DNA from: Gordonia jacobaea
Lineage (GTDB): Bacteria; Actinomycetota; Actinomycetes; Mycobacteriales; Mycobacteriaceae
Assembly (NCBI RefSeq): GCF_001186365.1
Contig: NZ_LDTZ01000021.1
Location: 150,904 to 214,903 of the forward strand
Direction of reading: 5' to 3'
Length of the DNA: 64,000 nucleotides
In this document: in pieces, positions 25,746 to 34,558 of the stretch
How the letters are laid out: each line of letters opens with the position of its first letter
Position numbering within the stretch: position 1 is the stretch's first letter
Program-made: the position numbers and the translations under genes
The notes under the pieces: model-generated
What the model was told of the DNA's origin: nothing
The model's input: only the letters and a program-made list of their open reading frames with translations
The model's database searches: none

Positions 25746-27524
25746 TCAGTTGTCCGGGTAGTCGGCGAGCGCATCCGCGGCGCGCACAAATGCCAAGTGT
25801 GACAACGCCTGTGGCGTATTCCCGACCTGCCTGCGTGCGTCGACGTCATACTCCTCGGAGAACAGTCCGACGTCGTTGGCCGTCGCCATACCCTGAGCCA
25901 TAACCTTTTCGGCGTCGCCACGCCTGCCGCTGCGGGCGTACTGCTCTGCGAGCCAGAACGTACACGCCATGAAGGGATGTTCGGTGCCGTCGAGGCCGTC
26001 GACGTGCGACGACGTCCGGTAGCGCAACACCAAGCCGCCCTGCATCAACGTTTGCTCAATGCCCTCGACAGTGGCGAGCATGCGCGGATCGTCGAAGTCG
26101 CAGAAGCCGACCTGTGGGAGTTGCAGTAGTGAGGCGTCGACCTCCGTCGTGCCCGGGTACTGGACGAACCGGCCGGTGTGCGGGTCGACCATGGTCTCCT
26201 CGATCTCGGCTCGAATCTTGTCGCGCAGCGCTTTCCAGTGGTTCGCGGGCCCCTTGAGTCCGTGCTCTTCGACGGCGCGTACGCCTCGGTCGAACGCCGC
26301 CCACACCATCGCCCGCGAGTGCGTGAACTTGCGCAGCGGCCCGCGGATCTCCCAGATGCCGTTGTCGGGTTTGTCGATGTTCTCCTCGGCCCGTTTGAGT
26401 AGTTCGCGCTGCAGCGACCACGAGATCTTGTTCTCCGGCAGGCCTGCGGCACGGGCGGCGTCGAGTGCGACGAGCACCTCGCCGATAGTGTCTGCCTGGA
26501 ACTGGTCGACGGCGCCGTTGCCGACCCGTACCGGGGCGGAGCCCTCATAACCGGGGAACTGGGGCATCTCGATCTCGGGCAGTTCTCGCTCTCCCGCGAT
26601 GCCGTACATGATCTGCAACTGACTGGGATCGCCGGCGATGGCGCGCAGCAACCACATCCGCCAGTGCTCGGCCACGCGGATGAATCCGTGGCAGACGAGG
26701 ACGTCGAGCGTCAGGGCTGCGTCACGTAGCCACACATAGCGGTAGTCCCAATTACGTGATCCACCAATGGATTCGGGTAGCGACGTGGTTGCAGCGGCGA
26801 CGATCCCCCCTGTGTCGAGATTACTCAACGCACGCAACGTGATCAGCGATCGGACGATCGCCGCGTCGCGTGACCCGGTGTGGTCGATACGGCCTGCCCA
26901 CTCGGTCCACCAGTCGTGTGTTTCGCGCAGCGCCTGATCGACGTCGAGTGGTTCTGGCTCTTCGCGATATGAGTGGTACCAGGTCAACACCAAATCAAGG
27001 GTCTGGCCCGCGTGGATCGTCTTCGTCGCGCGGTGGACGTGGTCGGTGGCCTTCAGAGCGATGCCTCGGACGATCACGGCGTCTGGTCCCGCGACCGCCC
27101 TCAGCGCCGGTCGCTCGTTGTCGCCGTGCTGCAGCACCCAGGGGACGACCCGCGAATAGTCGAAGCGCATGCGGAGTTCCGTATCGATCTCGACCTTGCC
27201 GCTGATCCCGACCACTCGCCGCACGAGATCGACGCGCCCGCCGTCGATCGGCATGAACTCGTGGACCTCGGCGACACCGGTCGACGTCTCCCACCGCGTC
27301 ACCAGGATCAACGTCTCACCGTCGTAGCGTCGGCTCACCGTCGCGTCGAGGTCGGTTGGCGCAAGGTGCCACGATCCGTGGTCGGGTTTGCCGAGGAGGC
27401 TCCCGAAGATCGAGGCGCTGTCGAAGCGTGGAACGCACAACCAGTCGACGTCACCGTTGCGTGAGATCAGCGCTCCGGTGCGGCAATCCCCGACGAGTGC
27501 GTAGTCTTCGATATAGGCGGCCAT
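25746..27524 (-). CDS. GH15 family glucoamylase/trehalase-like enzyme
   Basis: 592 residues from the ATG at 27524. An N-terminal beta-sandwich (IEDYALVGDCRTGALIS, DWLCVPRFDS) is followed by the (alpha/alpha)6 barrel: SRNWDYRYVWLRDAALTLD, GERELPEIEMPQFPGYEGSAPVRVGN and the late LFSEEYD, which should carry the catalytic Glu pair. In mycobacteria several such proteins act as trehalases, so glucose release from trehalose or alpha-glucan is the best guess. It is divergent from zwf, which would oxidise the resulting glucose-6-phosphate after phosphorylation; the link is inference. No signal peptide, so cytosolic. Confidence 0.9.
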   Translation of the reverse strand: MAAYIEDYALVGDCRTGALISRNGDVDWLCVPRFDSASIFGSLLGKPDHGSWHLAPTDLDATVSRRYDGETLILVTRWETSTGVAEVHEFMPIDGGRVDLVRRVVGISGKVEIDTELRMRFDYSRVVPWVLQHGDNERPALRAVAGPDAVIVRGIALKATDHVHRATKTIHAGQTLDLVLTWYHSYREEPEPLDVDQALRETHDWWTEWAGRIDHTGSRDAAIVRSLITLRALSNLDTGGIVAAATTSLPESIGGSRNWDYRYVWLRDAALTLDVLVCHGFIRVAEHWRMWLLRAIAGDPSQLQIMYGIAGERELPEIEMPQFPGYEGSAPVRVGNGAVDQFQADTIGEVLVALDAARAAGLPENKISWSLQRELLKRAEENIDKPDNGIWEIRGPLRKFTHSRAMVWAAFDRGVRAVEEHGLKGPANHWKALRDKIRAEIEETMVDPHTGRFVQYPGTTEVDASLLQLPQVGFCDFDDPRMLATVEGIEQTLMQGGLVLRYRTSSHVDGLDGTEHPFMACTFWLAEQYARSGRRGDAEKVMAQGMATANDVGLFSEEYDVDARRQVGNTPQALSHLAFVRAADALADYPDN

Positions 27525-27627
27525 GCTCTCGATTCTGCCTGTGATCGCAGTTGTCCGACGAAACTTCGCGAGTCGGGCACACGCCAATAGAGTCCGCACG
27601 GACGGGCTCATCGTGGAGGAGGACTAC

Positions 27628-29046
27628 GTGACCGGACCGGCGTCGGACAACACCTCGAGCGCTGATGACCAGACGTCACCGCAGGTGACGACGCTGATCA
27701 TTTTCGGCGCCACGGGTGACCTGACCAAGCGGCTGCTGCTCCCCGCACTCGGCCAGTTGCTCGGTCTCGAACCCGATCTCAACGTGCGTTTGATCGGCGT
27801 CGGAAGGCACGACCTGACCGACGATCAGTGGCGGGACAAGGTTCGCGAAGCTTTCGCCGATGAGCGGTCGGACGCGGGGGACCGGGTGGCAGAACAGACC
27901 GTGTACCGCCGGGGCGACCCGACCGACGCCGACGATCTCAGAAGTGTTCTCAGCGATATCGACGGCCGTCCCGTGCTGTACTTCGCGGTGCCGCCGTCGG
28001 TGACCCGCAAGGCGTGCGAGGCGCTGCGCGACGTCGACCTTCCGCCCGGCACCACGCTCGCCCCCGAGAAGCCGTTCGGGAGCGACCAGAAGTCGGCCCG
28101 CGAACTCAACGAGCTCCTGCTGGAGCTGGTACCCGAGAACCAGATCTACCGCGTGGATCACTTCCTCGGTCAGTCGGTGTTGCTCGACCTGCTCGGTGTG
28201 CGTCTGGCCAACCGCGTGTTCGAGCCGGTGTGGTCGGGAACACATATCGAGTCGGTCGTCATCCGCTACGACGAGAGCCTCGGATTAGAGGGCCGCGCAG
28301 GCTATTACGACGGGGTCGGCGCGCTGCAGGACATGATCCAGAGCCACCTGCTGCAACTGGTGGCCGTCGTCGCGATGGAACCGCCTGCGACACTCGGCGA
28401 GCGCGATCTGCGTGACGCGATCGGCGCGGCGCTGCGTGCCGTGCACATCTGGGACGACGATGCCGTGGCATCGTCGCGTCGAGCCCGCTACACGGCGGGC
28501 GAAGCGGGCGGCGAGCAGTTGCCCAACTACGTCGACGAGGACGGTGTCGACGCGTCGAACAACACCGAGACCCTGGCGGAAGCCACGTTCGAGGTTCGCA
28601 CCAACAGGTGGCAGGGAGTGCCGTTCACGCTGCGCTCGGGCAAGGCGCTCGATCCGGAGGCGAAGGAGATCGTGCTGACCTTCCGTCCGCTGCGGCACGT
28701 CCCCGAGCAGTTTGAGGACCAAGTCCAGCCCAACGTCCTGCGTTTCACGTTCGGTCACGACGCGATGTCGGTGCGGCTCAACGTCCATCGTGGCTCACAT
28801 CCCTTCGCGCTCAAGACCGTTGACCTCGACGCCGACTTCGGCAACGCGTCGATGCGGGCATACGCCGAGGTGCTGTCGGGAATCATCAAAGGCGATGAGA
28901 CACTTGCCGTTCGCGGCGATGCCGCCGAAGAGTGTTGGCGCATCGTCGATCCCATCGTCGACGCGTGGCGTGCCAACAAGGTGCCGATCGACGACTACGC
29001 CGCGGGCAGTGCCGGACCCGACGCCTGGCCGACGCTGCCGCTCTAG
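27628..29046 (+). CDS. zwf: Glucose-6-phosphate dehydrogenase
   Basis: 472 residues from the GTG at 27628, set by GGAGGAGGA; the open frame begins 105 bases earlier without a ribosome site. IIFGATGDLTKRLLLPAL is the coenzyme-binding loop, EKPFGSD is intact and EGRAGYYD and IQSHLLQLVAVVAMEPP match the family. The substrate motif normally R-I-D-H-Y-L-G-K-E reads RVDHFLGQS, so the conserved Lys is Gln. That suggests the divergent actinobacterial zwf group. It is not beside opcA, tal or tkt. It should feed glucose-6-phosphate into the pentose phosphate route, but activity should be confirmed. Confidence 0.9.
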   Translation: MTGPASDNTSSADDQTSPQVTTLIIFGATGDLTKRLLLPALGQLLGLEPDLNVRLIGVGRHDLTDDQWRDKVREAFADERSDAGDRVAEQTVYRRGDPTDADDLRSVLSDIDGRPVLYFAVPPSVTRKACEALRDVDLPPGTTLAPEKPFGSDQKSARELNELLLELVPENQIYRVDHFLGQSVLLDLLGVRLANRVFEPVWSGTHIESVVIRYDESLGLEGRAGYYDGVGALQDMIQSHLLQLVAVVAMEPPATLGERDLRDAIGAALRAVHIWDDDAVASSRRARYTAGEAGGEQLPNYVDEDGVDASNNTETLAEATFEVRTNRWQGVPFTLRSGKALDPEAKEIVLTFRPLRHVPEQFEDQVQPNVLRFTFGHDAMSVRLNVHRGSHPFALKTVDLDADFGNASMRAYAEVLSGIIKGDETLAVRGDAAEECWRIVDPIVDAWRANKVPIDDYAAGSAGPDAWPTLPL

Positions 29047-29049
29047 ACG

Positions 29050-29547
29050 GTGACGTTCATGCGCATTCCGTCGACCGTCCGCCGTGCCGTCGCCGACGTG
29101 TCGGTCTCCTTCGACGCCCCGCCCGACGAGGTCTTCGACTACCTCGTCGACCCGGAGAACCGGCCGCAGTGGCAAGCCAGCCTGCGTGCGATCGCCGACC
29201 TGATGCCCCTCGGCGATCACCCCGGCGACGTCGGAACGTCGTGGACAGACGTCACTGTCGTCCCGTGTGTCCGCCCACGCATGGACGTCGTGCGGAGCGC
29301 TCGACCACGGCGCTGGGTCGAGATCGGGCAGTGGAGATTTGTCGACGCCGCGCTGGTGCTCACCGTCGACCGCGCATCCGATGGGTCGACGACCGTCGGG
29401 GCTCGAGCCGTCCTCACGCTGCCGATCATGCTCGCGCCTGTCTTCATCCCTCTGGCAGTGGTCGTCCCGCCTGCCGTTCGCCTCGACCTCCGGAGCGCGG
29501 CGTCGGCGATCACGGCGAGGCGGGAGCGTGCCGATCAGGGCAGTTGA
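29050..29547 (+). CDS. SRPBCC-family (polyketide cyclase/dehydrase-like) protein
   Basis: 165 residues from a GTG three bases after the zwf stop; an ATG three codons later is an alternative. VSFDAPPDEVFDYLVDPENRPQWQ is the classic opening of the START/Bet v1-like SRPBCC fold that binds hydrophobic ligands. The C-terminus has a hydrophobic stretch, LPIMLAPVFIPLAVVVPPAV, that could touch the membrane. Tight spacing suggests co-transcription with zwf. It overlaps the convergent gene by 13 bases. Ligand unknown. Confidence 0.78.
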   Translation: MTFMRIPSTVRRAVADVSVSFDAPPDEVFDYLVDPENRPQWQASLRAIADLMPLGDHPGDVGTSWTDVTVVPCVRPRMDVVRSARPRRWVEIGQWRFVDAALVLTVDRASDGSTTVGARAVLTLPIMLAPVFIPLAVVVPPAVRLDLRSAASAITARRERADQGS

Positions 29548-30077
29548 ATCGCGTTCACGCCTGGGATCACGCTGATCACTTGCGGCGCTGCATTCGGCTG
29601 CTCACGCAGCACGCTGACCGTCGCGACGACGGGACCCGACCCGGTCACCGCGACCGCGGACGTCTTCAGCGTCGACGGGTAGCCGCTCACCGGATAGCTC
29701 GGTAGCTGCCAGTGCCGCAGAGACACCACGCCGTGCTTGCCGGTCCGCAGGTTGTTCCACGAGATCGACAGGAACCGATGCGAGTACTGGTAGTGATACG
29801 ACGCCGGTGAGGGCACGGAGAAGGTGACGGCGGCGGGCGGTGGCGGGAACTGCAGGGTGCGCGGCGCCGGTTGCGCGACGACGGTGACCGGACGCAGCGA
29901 TCCGCCGGGCACGCCGGCCGGACCGGTCTCGACGCCGCCGATCGCGGGAATCGAGAACGTCAGCACATCTGATCGCGTGGGAGCCGATGGCGCGGCATTC
30001 GCCAAAGCCGGTCCGCTGACCAGGGTCAACGCGAAGAGAACGAACGCGGTCAGTAGGCGTCTAGCGGCGGTGGTCAT
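29535..30077 (-). CDS. Secreted protein of unknown function
   Basis: 180 residues from an ATG with AGAGGAG upstream. A Sec signal peptide (RRLLTAFVLFALTLVSGPALANA) probably ends near ANA-A. The mature part is beta-rich and Pro-rich, with YHYQYSHRFLSISWNN and LRHWQLPSYPVSGYP as its most distinctive stretches. I do not recognise the family. No Cys occurs in the mature part, so it is not a disulfide-held fold. It is convergent with the SRPBCC gene and divergent from the MFS gene. Confidence 0.75.
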   Translation of the reverse strand: MTTAARRLLTAFVLFALTLVSGPALANAAPSAPTRSDVLTFSIPAIGGVETGPAGVPGGSLRPVTVVAQPAPRTLQFPPPPAAVTFSVPSPASYHYQYSHRFLSISWNNLRTGKHGVVSLRHWQLPSYPVSGYPSTLKTSAVAVTGSGPVVATVSVLREQPNAAPQVISVIPGVNAIQLP

Positions 30078-30217
30078 CGTCGGCTCCTCTGGTGGTCAAC
30101 ACTGGCTGGTCTGCGTTCATTGGCAAGTCGTGCACGATCGGAGCATCGTGGGAACTACCTACGGCTCCGCGTGCCGCCGACACCACTGCACCACGACTGT
30201 GAGAGACGGGCAACGAT

Positions 30218-31702
30218 ATGCACACGCCTGCGCCGAACAATGGCTCTCCGGGGGTCAGCGCATCGTCGGCGAAGGGTCGCTGGCTCATCGCGTCGGCTGT
30301 CCTCGGTTCGGGTGTCGCCTTCCTCGACGGCACCGTCGTGAACGTCGCATTGCCGACCATCGCGCGCGACCTCGACACCGGGCTCGCCGGACAGCAGTGG
30401 GTCGTCGACGGGTACATGCTCACACTCAGCGCGCTGCTGCTGACCGGTGGTGTCGCGGGAGATCGGTACGGCCGCAGGGCCGTATTCGTCGGCGGTTTGA
30501 TCGTGTTCGCAATCGCCTCGATCGCGTGCGGTCTTGCCCCGACCATCGAGTGGTTGGTGGTGGCACGTCTTGTCCAGGGTGTCGCGGCGGCCGCACTCGT
30601 GCCGGGCAGCCTTGCACTGGTCAATGCCGGTATCCGCGAAGAGGAACGAGGGCAGGCAGTCGGCCTGTGGGCGGGGATGTCGGGGGCGACGAGTGCGCTC
30701 GGACCGTTCGTCGGCGGATGGCTCGTCGACGCCGCGTCGTGGCGGTGGGTCTTCTTCCTCAGCGTGCCGCTCGCGCTCGTTGCGGCGGCGATCACGTTGC
30801 GGCACATAGACGAATCGAAGGAGCCCGACGTGGCAGGGCGGCCCGACATTCCTGGTGCCGTCACCATCACGCTGGGACTCGCGGGTGTGATCGTTGCGCT
30901 GATCGAGGGGCCGTCGCGCGGGTGGACGCCGTGGATCATCGCGATAGGAGTCGCTGGGGTTGTGCTTCTGGTGGTGTTCGTGCGGATCGAACTACGCACG
31001 CCTGCATCACTTCTCGAGTTGTCGATGTTCCGCTCGGCGCAGTTCACCGGAGCGAATGCGACGACCCTGCTCGTCTATGCCGCGCTCGGAGGGGCGCTGT
31101 TTCTTGTTGCGCTGCAACTACAACAGAGCCTCGGGTACTCGGCATTGGAAGCCGGCGCTGCGATGGTGCCGAGCACCGTCGTGATGCTCTTCGGGTCGTC
31201 CCTGTCGGGGCGGATTGCGCAGAAGACGGGTCCTCGCATTCCGATGACCGTGGGCCCGATCATCGCGGGCATCGGGTTGGCATTGATGGCGCGGATCGTC
31301 CCTGGGGCAAGCTATCTCGGCGCGGTGTTCCCCGCGGTGATCCTGTTCGGTGTGGGTATGACCATCACCGTCGCGCCCCTGACCGCCGCGGCGCTCGCTG
31401 CGGTCGACGATGCGCACGCCGGCGCGGCGTCGGGTGTCAACAACGCTGTGTCGAGGATCGCGGGTCTGCTCGCCGTCGCGGTTCTTCCTGCTGTTGCGGG
31501 GATCAGTGCTGGACCTGGCCAGCCGCTCGGTCCCGGATTCACCACGGCGATGCTCATCTCCGCGGTCTTCTGTGCACTGGGCGGAGTGGTCGCGGCTTTC
31601 ACGATCCGGTCCGGTACCGGCTTCCGACCACAGGTGACACCGGCAGTGAACGCCGCGTGTCAGGACCCCGCGACACGGGTGCGTTCGTCGACGTCGGGCT
31701 GA
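30218..31702 (+). CDS. MFS drug exporter, 14-helix EmrB/QacA type
   Basis: 494 residues from an ATG with a GAGAG-type site. Helix 1 contains GSGVAFLDGTVVNVALPTIARDL, the DHA2 antiporter motif D1 (L-D-x-T-V-V-N-V-A-L-P). WVVDGYMLTLSALLLTGGVAGDRYGRRA is motif A, and GPFVGGWLVDAASWRWVFF is motif C. About fourteen hydrophobic segments follow. These proton antiporters export toxic compounds. It ends 43 bases inside the convergent hydrolase gene, so the two 3' ends share sequence. Substrate unknown. Confidence 0.92.
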   Translation: MHTPAPNNGSPGVSASSAKGRWLIASAVLGSGVAFLDGTVVNVALPTIARDLDTGLAGQQWVVDGYMLTLSALLLTGGVAGDRYGRRAVFVGGLIVFAIASIACGLAPTIEWLVVARLVQGVAAAALVPGSLALVNAGIREEERGQAVGLWAGMSGATSALGPFVGGWLVDAASWRWVFFLSVPLALVAAAITLRHIDESKEPDVAGRPDIPGAVTITLGLAGVIVALIEGPSRGWTPWIIAIGVAGVVLLVVFVRIELRTPASLLELSMFRSAQFTGANATTLLVYAALGGALFLVALQLQQSLGYSALEAGAAMVPSTVVMLFGSSLSGRIAQKTGPRIPMTVGPIIAGIGLALMARIVPGASYLGAVFPAVILFGVGMTITVAPLTAAALAAVDDAHAGAASGVNNAVSRIAGLLAVAVLPAVAGISAGPGQPLGPGFTTAMLISAVFCALGGVVAAFTIRSGTGFRPQVTPAVNAACQDPATRVRSSTSG

Positions 31703-32538
31703 CGGGTCAGGAAAGCGCCGATCTCGCGGGCGACCGTGGCGGGATCGTCGAGCGAGAGGAGGACCGAGCCGTCGATCGTCCGCAGGCGCGCGGAGGGAAT
31801 CAGGTCGGCGAGGCGGCGGCCATGCTCGGGCGGCATCACGTGATTGCGAACAGGCCAGAGAATCAACGCATCTCCCGTGAATTCGCGAAGAGCCTCGGTA
31901 TCACGGATGAGGCTCGATGCGTCGAATCGCGTGGAGGCGTAGGAGGCCAGGTCGCGCGCAACGTTGCGGTCGGAGAGTACGGATTTCGTCCACCCCTCGA
32001 CAACAGCGTCGGGAATCGGGCGAGCTGTCATCCAGCCGAAGAGCAACGGTGTGTTGCGCAGCCACCGGATTCGCAGTAGCCGTGCCGCGAGAGTCAGGCC
32101 GCCAGGAAGATGTGCCGACACGGTGGCCATTTTGCCGGGCAATCCTGGAGGGAAGTTCTCGAACGCCTCGCACGGCAGGATCACGAGTCGTCCCACCCGC
32201 TGGTCGCGTTTCGCTGCGGTCAGGAACAGTCCGCCGCCCCAATCGGAGTGAACGAGTGTCACGTCGTCGAGGTCGAGGGCGTCGAGGAAGTCTGCGACGA
32301 GGTTCACCATTCCCGGCATCCGCAGGTCGGCGTCGGAGTTCATTGCGCGACGATGCGCGCCAAGTGGGAGGACTGGTCTCAGGTAGCGGAAGCCGGACGG
32401 GAGCAACGGCATGACCTGATCCCAGAGGGTGTGGTCCATGAACAAACCGTGCAGCAACACCACGGGCGGACCGCTGCCCTCGTCTGCATAGTCGATGCTT
32501 CCTGCGGGCATGCCGACGGAGCTGAGTCGGTGGTTCAT
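31660..32538 (-). CDS. Alpha/beta-hydrolase-fold protein, Asp nucleophile type
   Basis: 292 residues from the ATG at 32538, with a perfect GGAGG upstream. VVLLHGLFMDHTLWDQ is the oxyanion region, and VHSDWGGGLF puts Asp at the nucleophile elbow, as in haloalkane dehalogenases and epoxide hydrolases. The usual catalytic His near the end is not found: the region reads IDGSVLLSLDDP where family members have an aligned His. So either the enzyme is altered or the fold is used differently. It is divergent from a TetR gene across a perfect inverted repeat and is the likely TetR target. Confidence 0.8.
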   Translation of the reverse strand: MNHRLSSVGMPAGSIDYADEGSGPPVVLLHGLFMDHTLWDQVMPLLPSGFRYLRPVLPLGAHRRAMNSDADLRMPGMVNLVADFLDALDLDDVTLVHSDWGGGLFLTAAKRDQRVGRLVILPCEAFENFPPGLPGKMATVSAHLPGGLTLAARLLRIRWLRNTPLLFGWMTARPIPDAVVEGWTKSVLSDRNVARDLASYASTRFDASSLIRDTEALREFTGDALILWPVRNHVMPPEHGRRLADLIPSARLRTIDGSVLLSLDDPATVAREIGAFLTRQPDVDERTRVAGS

Positions 32539-32574
32539 CGGACCTCCACTATTCAAGATCTACCGACCGATCTG

Positions 32575-32614
32575 GAGCAAGTGCTCTAGAGCAACCACTC
32601 TAGAGCACTTGCTC
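32575..32614. promoter_or_regulatory. TetR operator region: perfect 17-bp inverted repeat
   Basis: Perfect 17-bp arms (32575-32591 and 32598-32614) separated by 6 bases lie between the divergent hydrolase and TetR starts. Each arm is itself a near-palindrome built on GAGCA-x-x-TGCTC, so the region offers two TetR-dimer sites about 27 bp apart, well placed to repress both promoters. Confidence 0.8.
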
Positions 32615-32620
32615 TAAGCT

Positions 32621-33256
32621 GTGAAGGTGTCAACGGGAGCACGGTCGGAAAAAGTCACAGCCGAGGACGGCCAGACTGCGGAGCGGATCGTCGTCGCGAT
32701 GGGTGAGTCGTTGCGTCGTCGTGGTTACTCGGCCACGGGCATCAAGCAGGTTCTCGACGCCGCGGGAGTGCCCAACGGCTCCCTGTACCACCACTTTCCA
32801 GGGGGCAAGCGACAAGTCGCAGGCGCGGCCCTCCGCTCGATGGGTCAGGCATACGCCCAGTTGGTCGGCGGATTGATGATGGCGGGTGACGACATTCCGA
32901 CGGCGATCGAGTCTGCCTTTCGCGAGGCAGCAGATGCCGCCGAAGGGACGGGCTGGGCCAATATGTGCCCGGTGGGGACCATTGCGGGCGAGGTGGCCGA
33001 TGTGGAACCCGAGCTGCGCGCGACGACTGGAGAGATCTTCGACGAGTGGATCACCGCGGGCACGAAGCTGTTGTCTGCGCGAGGAATGACAACACCAGCC
33101 GCACGCGATCTCGTCGTCGCGGTACTGGCGGCTCTCGAGGGAGCATTCGTGATGGCGCGTACGTTGAGGTCCCGCGATCCGCTCATCTCATCGGGCAAGG
33201 CCATGGCCGCGTACGCGGCGCTACTGTCATCGGGTGACGTCGACATCATCGGGTAA
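32621..33256 (+). CDS. TetR-family transcriptional regulator
   Basis: 211 residues from the GTG at 32621, six bases past the operator; a GTG two codons later is equally possible. The helix-turn-helix reads GYSATGIKQVLDAAGVPNGSLYHHFPGGK, standard for TetR. The C-terminal half contains MCPVGTIAGEVADVEPELR, as in the LmrA/YxaF type of TetR proteins. It probably represses itself and the divergent alpha/beta hydrolase through the palindrome at 32575-32614. Its last 23 bases overlap the start of the membrane protein gene downstream, suggesting coupled translation. Confidence 0.88.
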   Translation: MKVSTGARSEKVTAEDGQTAERIVVAMGESLRRRGYSATGIKQVLDAAGVPNGSLYHHFPGGKRQVAGAALRSMGQAYAQLVGGLMMAGDDIPTAIESAFREAADAAEGTGWANMCPVGTIAGEVADVEPELRATTGEIFDEWITAGTKLLSARGMTTPAARDLVVAVLAALEGAFVMARTLRSRDPLISSGKAMAAYAALLSSGDVDIIG

Positions 33257-34073
33257 GTGGGCCGGAACGTACGCGGGGATACTGGCGGTGCTCGGCATCG
33301 CCTTCGTGTTCGCGCCCGCCTATCTCGCGGGCGGCCATTACGGCGGATACGGCGACAACACGCGACTTGTGCAGTCGATGCGCAACGCATTCATCGACTA
33401 CTCGGGCTCGGGAAGCGCGGTGCTCCCGGATAGCCTCAGGACCGTCGTCGACTACTGGGCGCGCTATCACGTCGCGAAAGCGGTGATCGCCGCGCTGGCG
33501 CTGCTGGTGTTGTGCTCGGCGTGCCGACGACTCTGGGCGTCGTATCAGGGTAGGTCGTCTCAGGGGCGCCAGGCTGATAGCCGCGGTCGGACGGTGGCGT
33601 ACGTCGTCGCCGGCGTGGCTGTTTCACTCGGAACGATCAGTGCCGCTGCGTTGCTCATGGCCAACATCCAGGGTGCGATTGCGCCGCTGTCTTCTGCGGT
33701 GTCATTGCTTCCCGCGCAACGTGATTCGTCACTGGCGGGGGCGATCGACGCTGTGCGTCACGGGATCGCCACGCCGGGTGCGTCGCCGGTTGCCGATCAC
33801 CTCGTGGCCGACTTCGCGCGCTACCACGTCGTGGTGGCGGTGCTGACCGCGGTATTCGTGGCGCTACTCGGCGTACTCGCGGTTCGACTGTGGCGCGGCC
33901 GACGTGCTGCATCGAATGGTATTGGTGCACTGAGCTACTCGACGCTTCCGGCAACCGCAACCGCCGCGGCCACGTTGACGGTGGCCGCGGCGGTGCTGGT
34001 GCTGTGCGTCGCCAACATATCGAGCGCGCTGGAACCCGCGCGGGCGCTCAGCTTGTTCTTCGCGGGCGGCTGA
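33234..34073 (+). CDS. Membrane protein of unknown function, internally repeated
   Basis: 279 residues from a GTG that lies inside the end of the TetR gene. Five or so hydrophobic segments are visible. The extracytoplasmic parts contain two similar pieces, DSLRTVVDYWARYHVAKAVI and ADHLVADFARYHVVVAVL, hinting at an internal duplication of a two-helix unit. I do not recognise the family. Because it is coupled to the TetR gene it may belong to the same regulated unit as the divergent hydrolase. Confidence 0.72.
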   Translation: MTSTSSGKWAGTYAGILAVLGIAFVFAPAYLAGGHYGGYGDNTRLVQSMRNAFIDYSGSGSAVLPDSLRTVVDYWARYHVAKAVIAALALLVLCSACRRLWASYQGRSSQGRQADSRGRTVAYVVAGVAVSLGTISAAALLMANIQGAIAPLSSAVSLLPAQRDSSLAGAIDAVRHGIATPGASPVADHLVADFARYHVVVAVLTAVFVALLGVLAVRLWRGRRAASNGIGALSYSTLPATATAAATLTVAAAVLVLCVANISSALEPARALSLFFAGG

Positions 34074-34118
34074 GGCGGCCCGTTCGCTGCGGTCAGGCGC
34101 CCGCTTTGGATACAGCTG

Positions 34119-34466
34119 TCAGATGCTCAGCAGACGCAGGACGATGTACGCGATCGAGACGAGCATCAGCACGACGACGGGCGCGATGTTCTTGTCGCCC
34201 GCGCGCAGGTGGAAGATCGCTGCGCCGAGGAAGTAGAGGAAGGTTCCGATCGCTGCTACGACGCCGATCGGCCACCAGAACAAGCCGACGATGAGGCCGA
34301 TCGCTCCCGCGAACTCGGCGAGCGCGAGGAGGCCCACCTTGTCCTGGGGGAATCCGACCTCGGTCATCACGCCCATCTGCTTGGGGTCGTGGCGCAGTTT
34401 GCCCACTCCCGAGAAGACGAGCATCAGTGCGAACACGATGGCGATGACGACGGTGGCGATGAACAT
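34119..34466 (-). CDS. DoxX-like membrane protein
   Basis: 115 residues from an ATG with CAGGAGC upstream. Four membrane helices: MFIATVVIAIVFALMLVFSG, then GLLALAEFAGAIGLIVGLFW, VVAAIGTFLYFLGAAIFH and a last one ending VLRLLSI. GVGKLRHDPKQ and the AEFAG helix fit the DoxX/DoxD-like superfamily. The role of these small proteins is not settled; some work with redox partners. It is divergent from a MarR gene, with two matching palindromes between them, so it is a likely MarR target. Confidence 0.83.
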   Translation of the reverse strand: MFIATVVIAIVFALMLVFSGVGKLRHDPKQMGVMTEVGFPQDKVGLLALAEFAGAIGLIVGLFWWPIGVVAAIGTFLYFLGAAIFHLRAGDKNIAPVVVLMLVSIAYIVLRLLSI

Positions 34467-34505
34467 GACAGCTCCTGGGTAAACCGCTGCGGTGGCAGAC
34501 GGGTT

Positions 34506-34551
34506 GTTGAATGTTCAACTAAAGCTACACGCAGTTACTTGAATGTTCAAG
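34506..34551. promoter_or_regulatory. Two MarR operators on the same DNA face
   Basis: Two 14-bp palindromes with core TTGAATGTTCAA lie at 34506-34519 and 34538-34551, between the divergent DoxX and MarR starts. Both have 6-bp arms and a 2-base centre. Their centres are 32 bp apart, about three helical turns. The second ends 8 bases before the first MarR ATG. Confidence 0.82.
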
Positions 34552-34558
34552 TCAGCGT

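Noticed and set aside
29824..32079. 751-codon plus-strand frame over the MFS gene
   Set aside because: Arg/Cys-rich shadow in another frame of the transporter.
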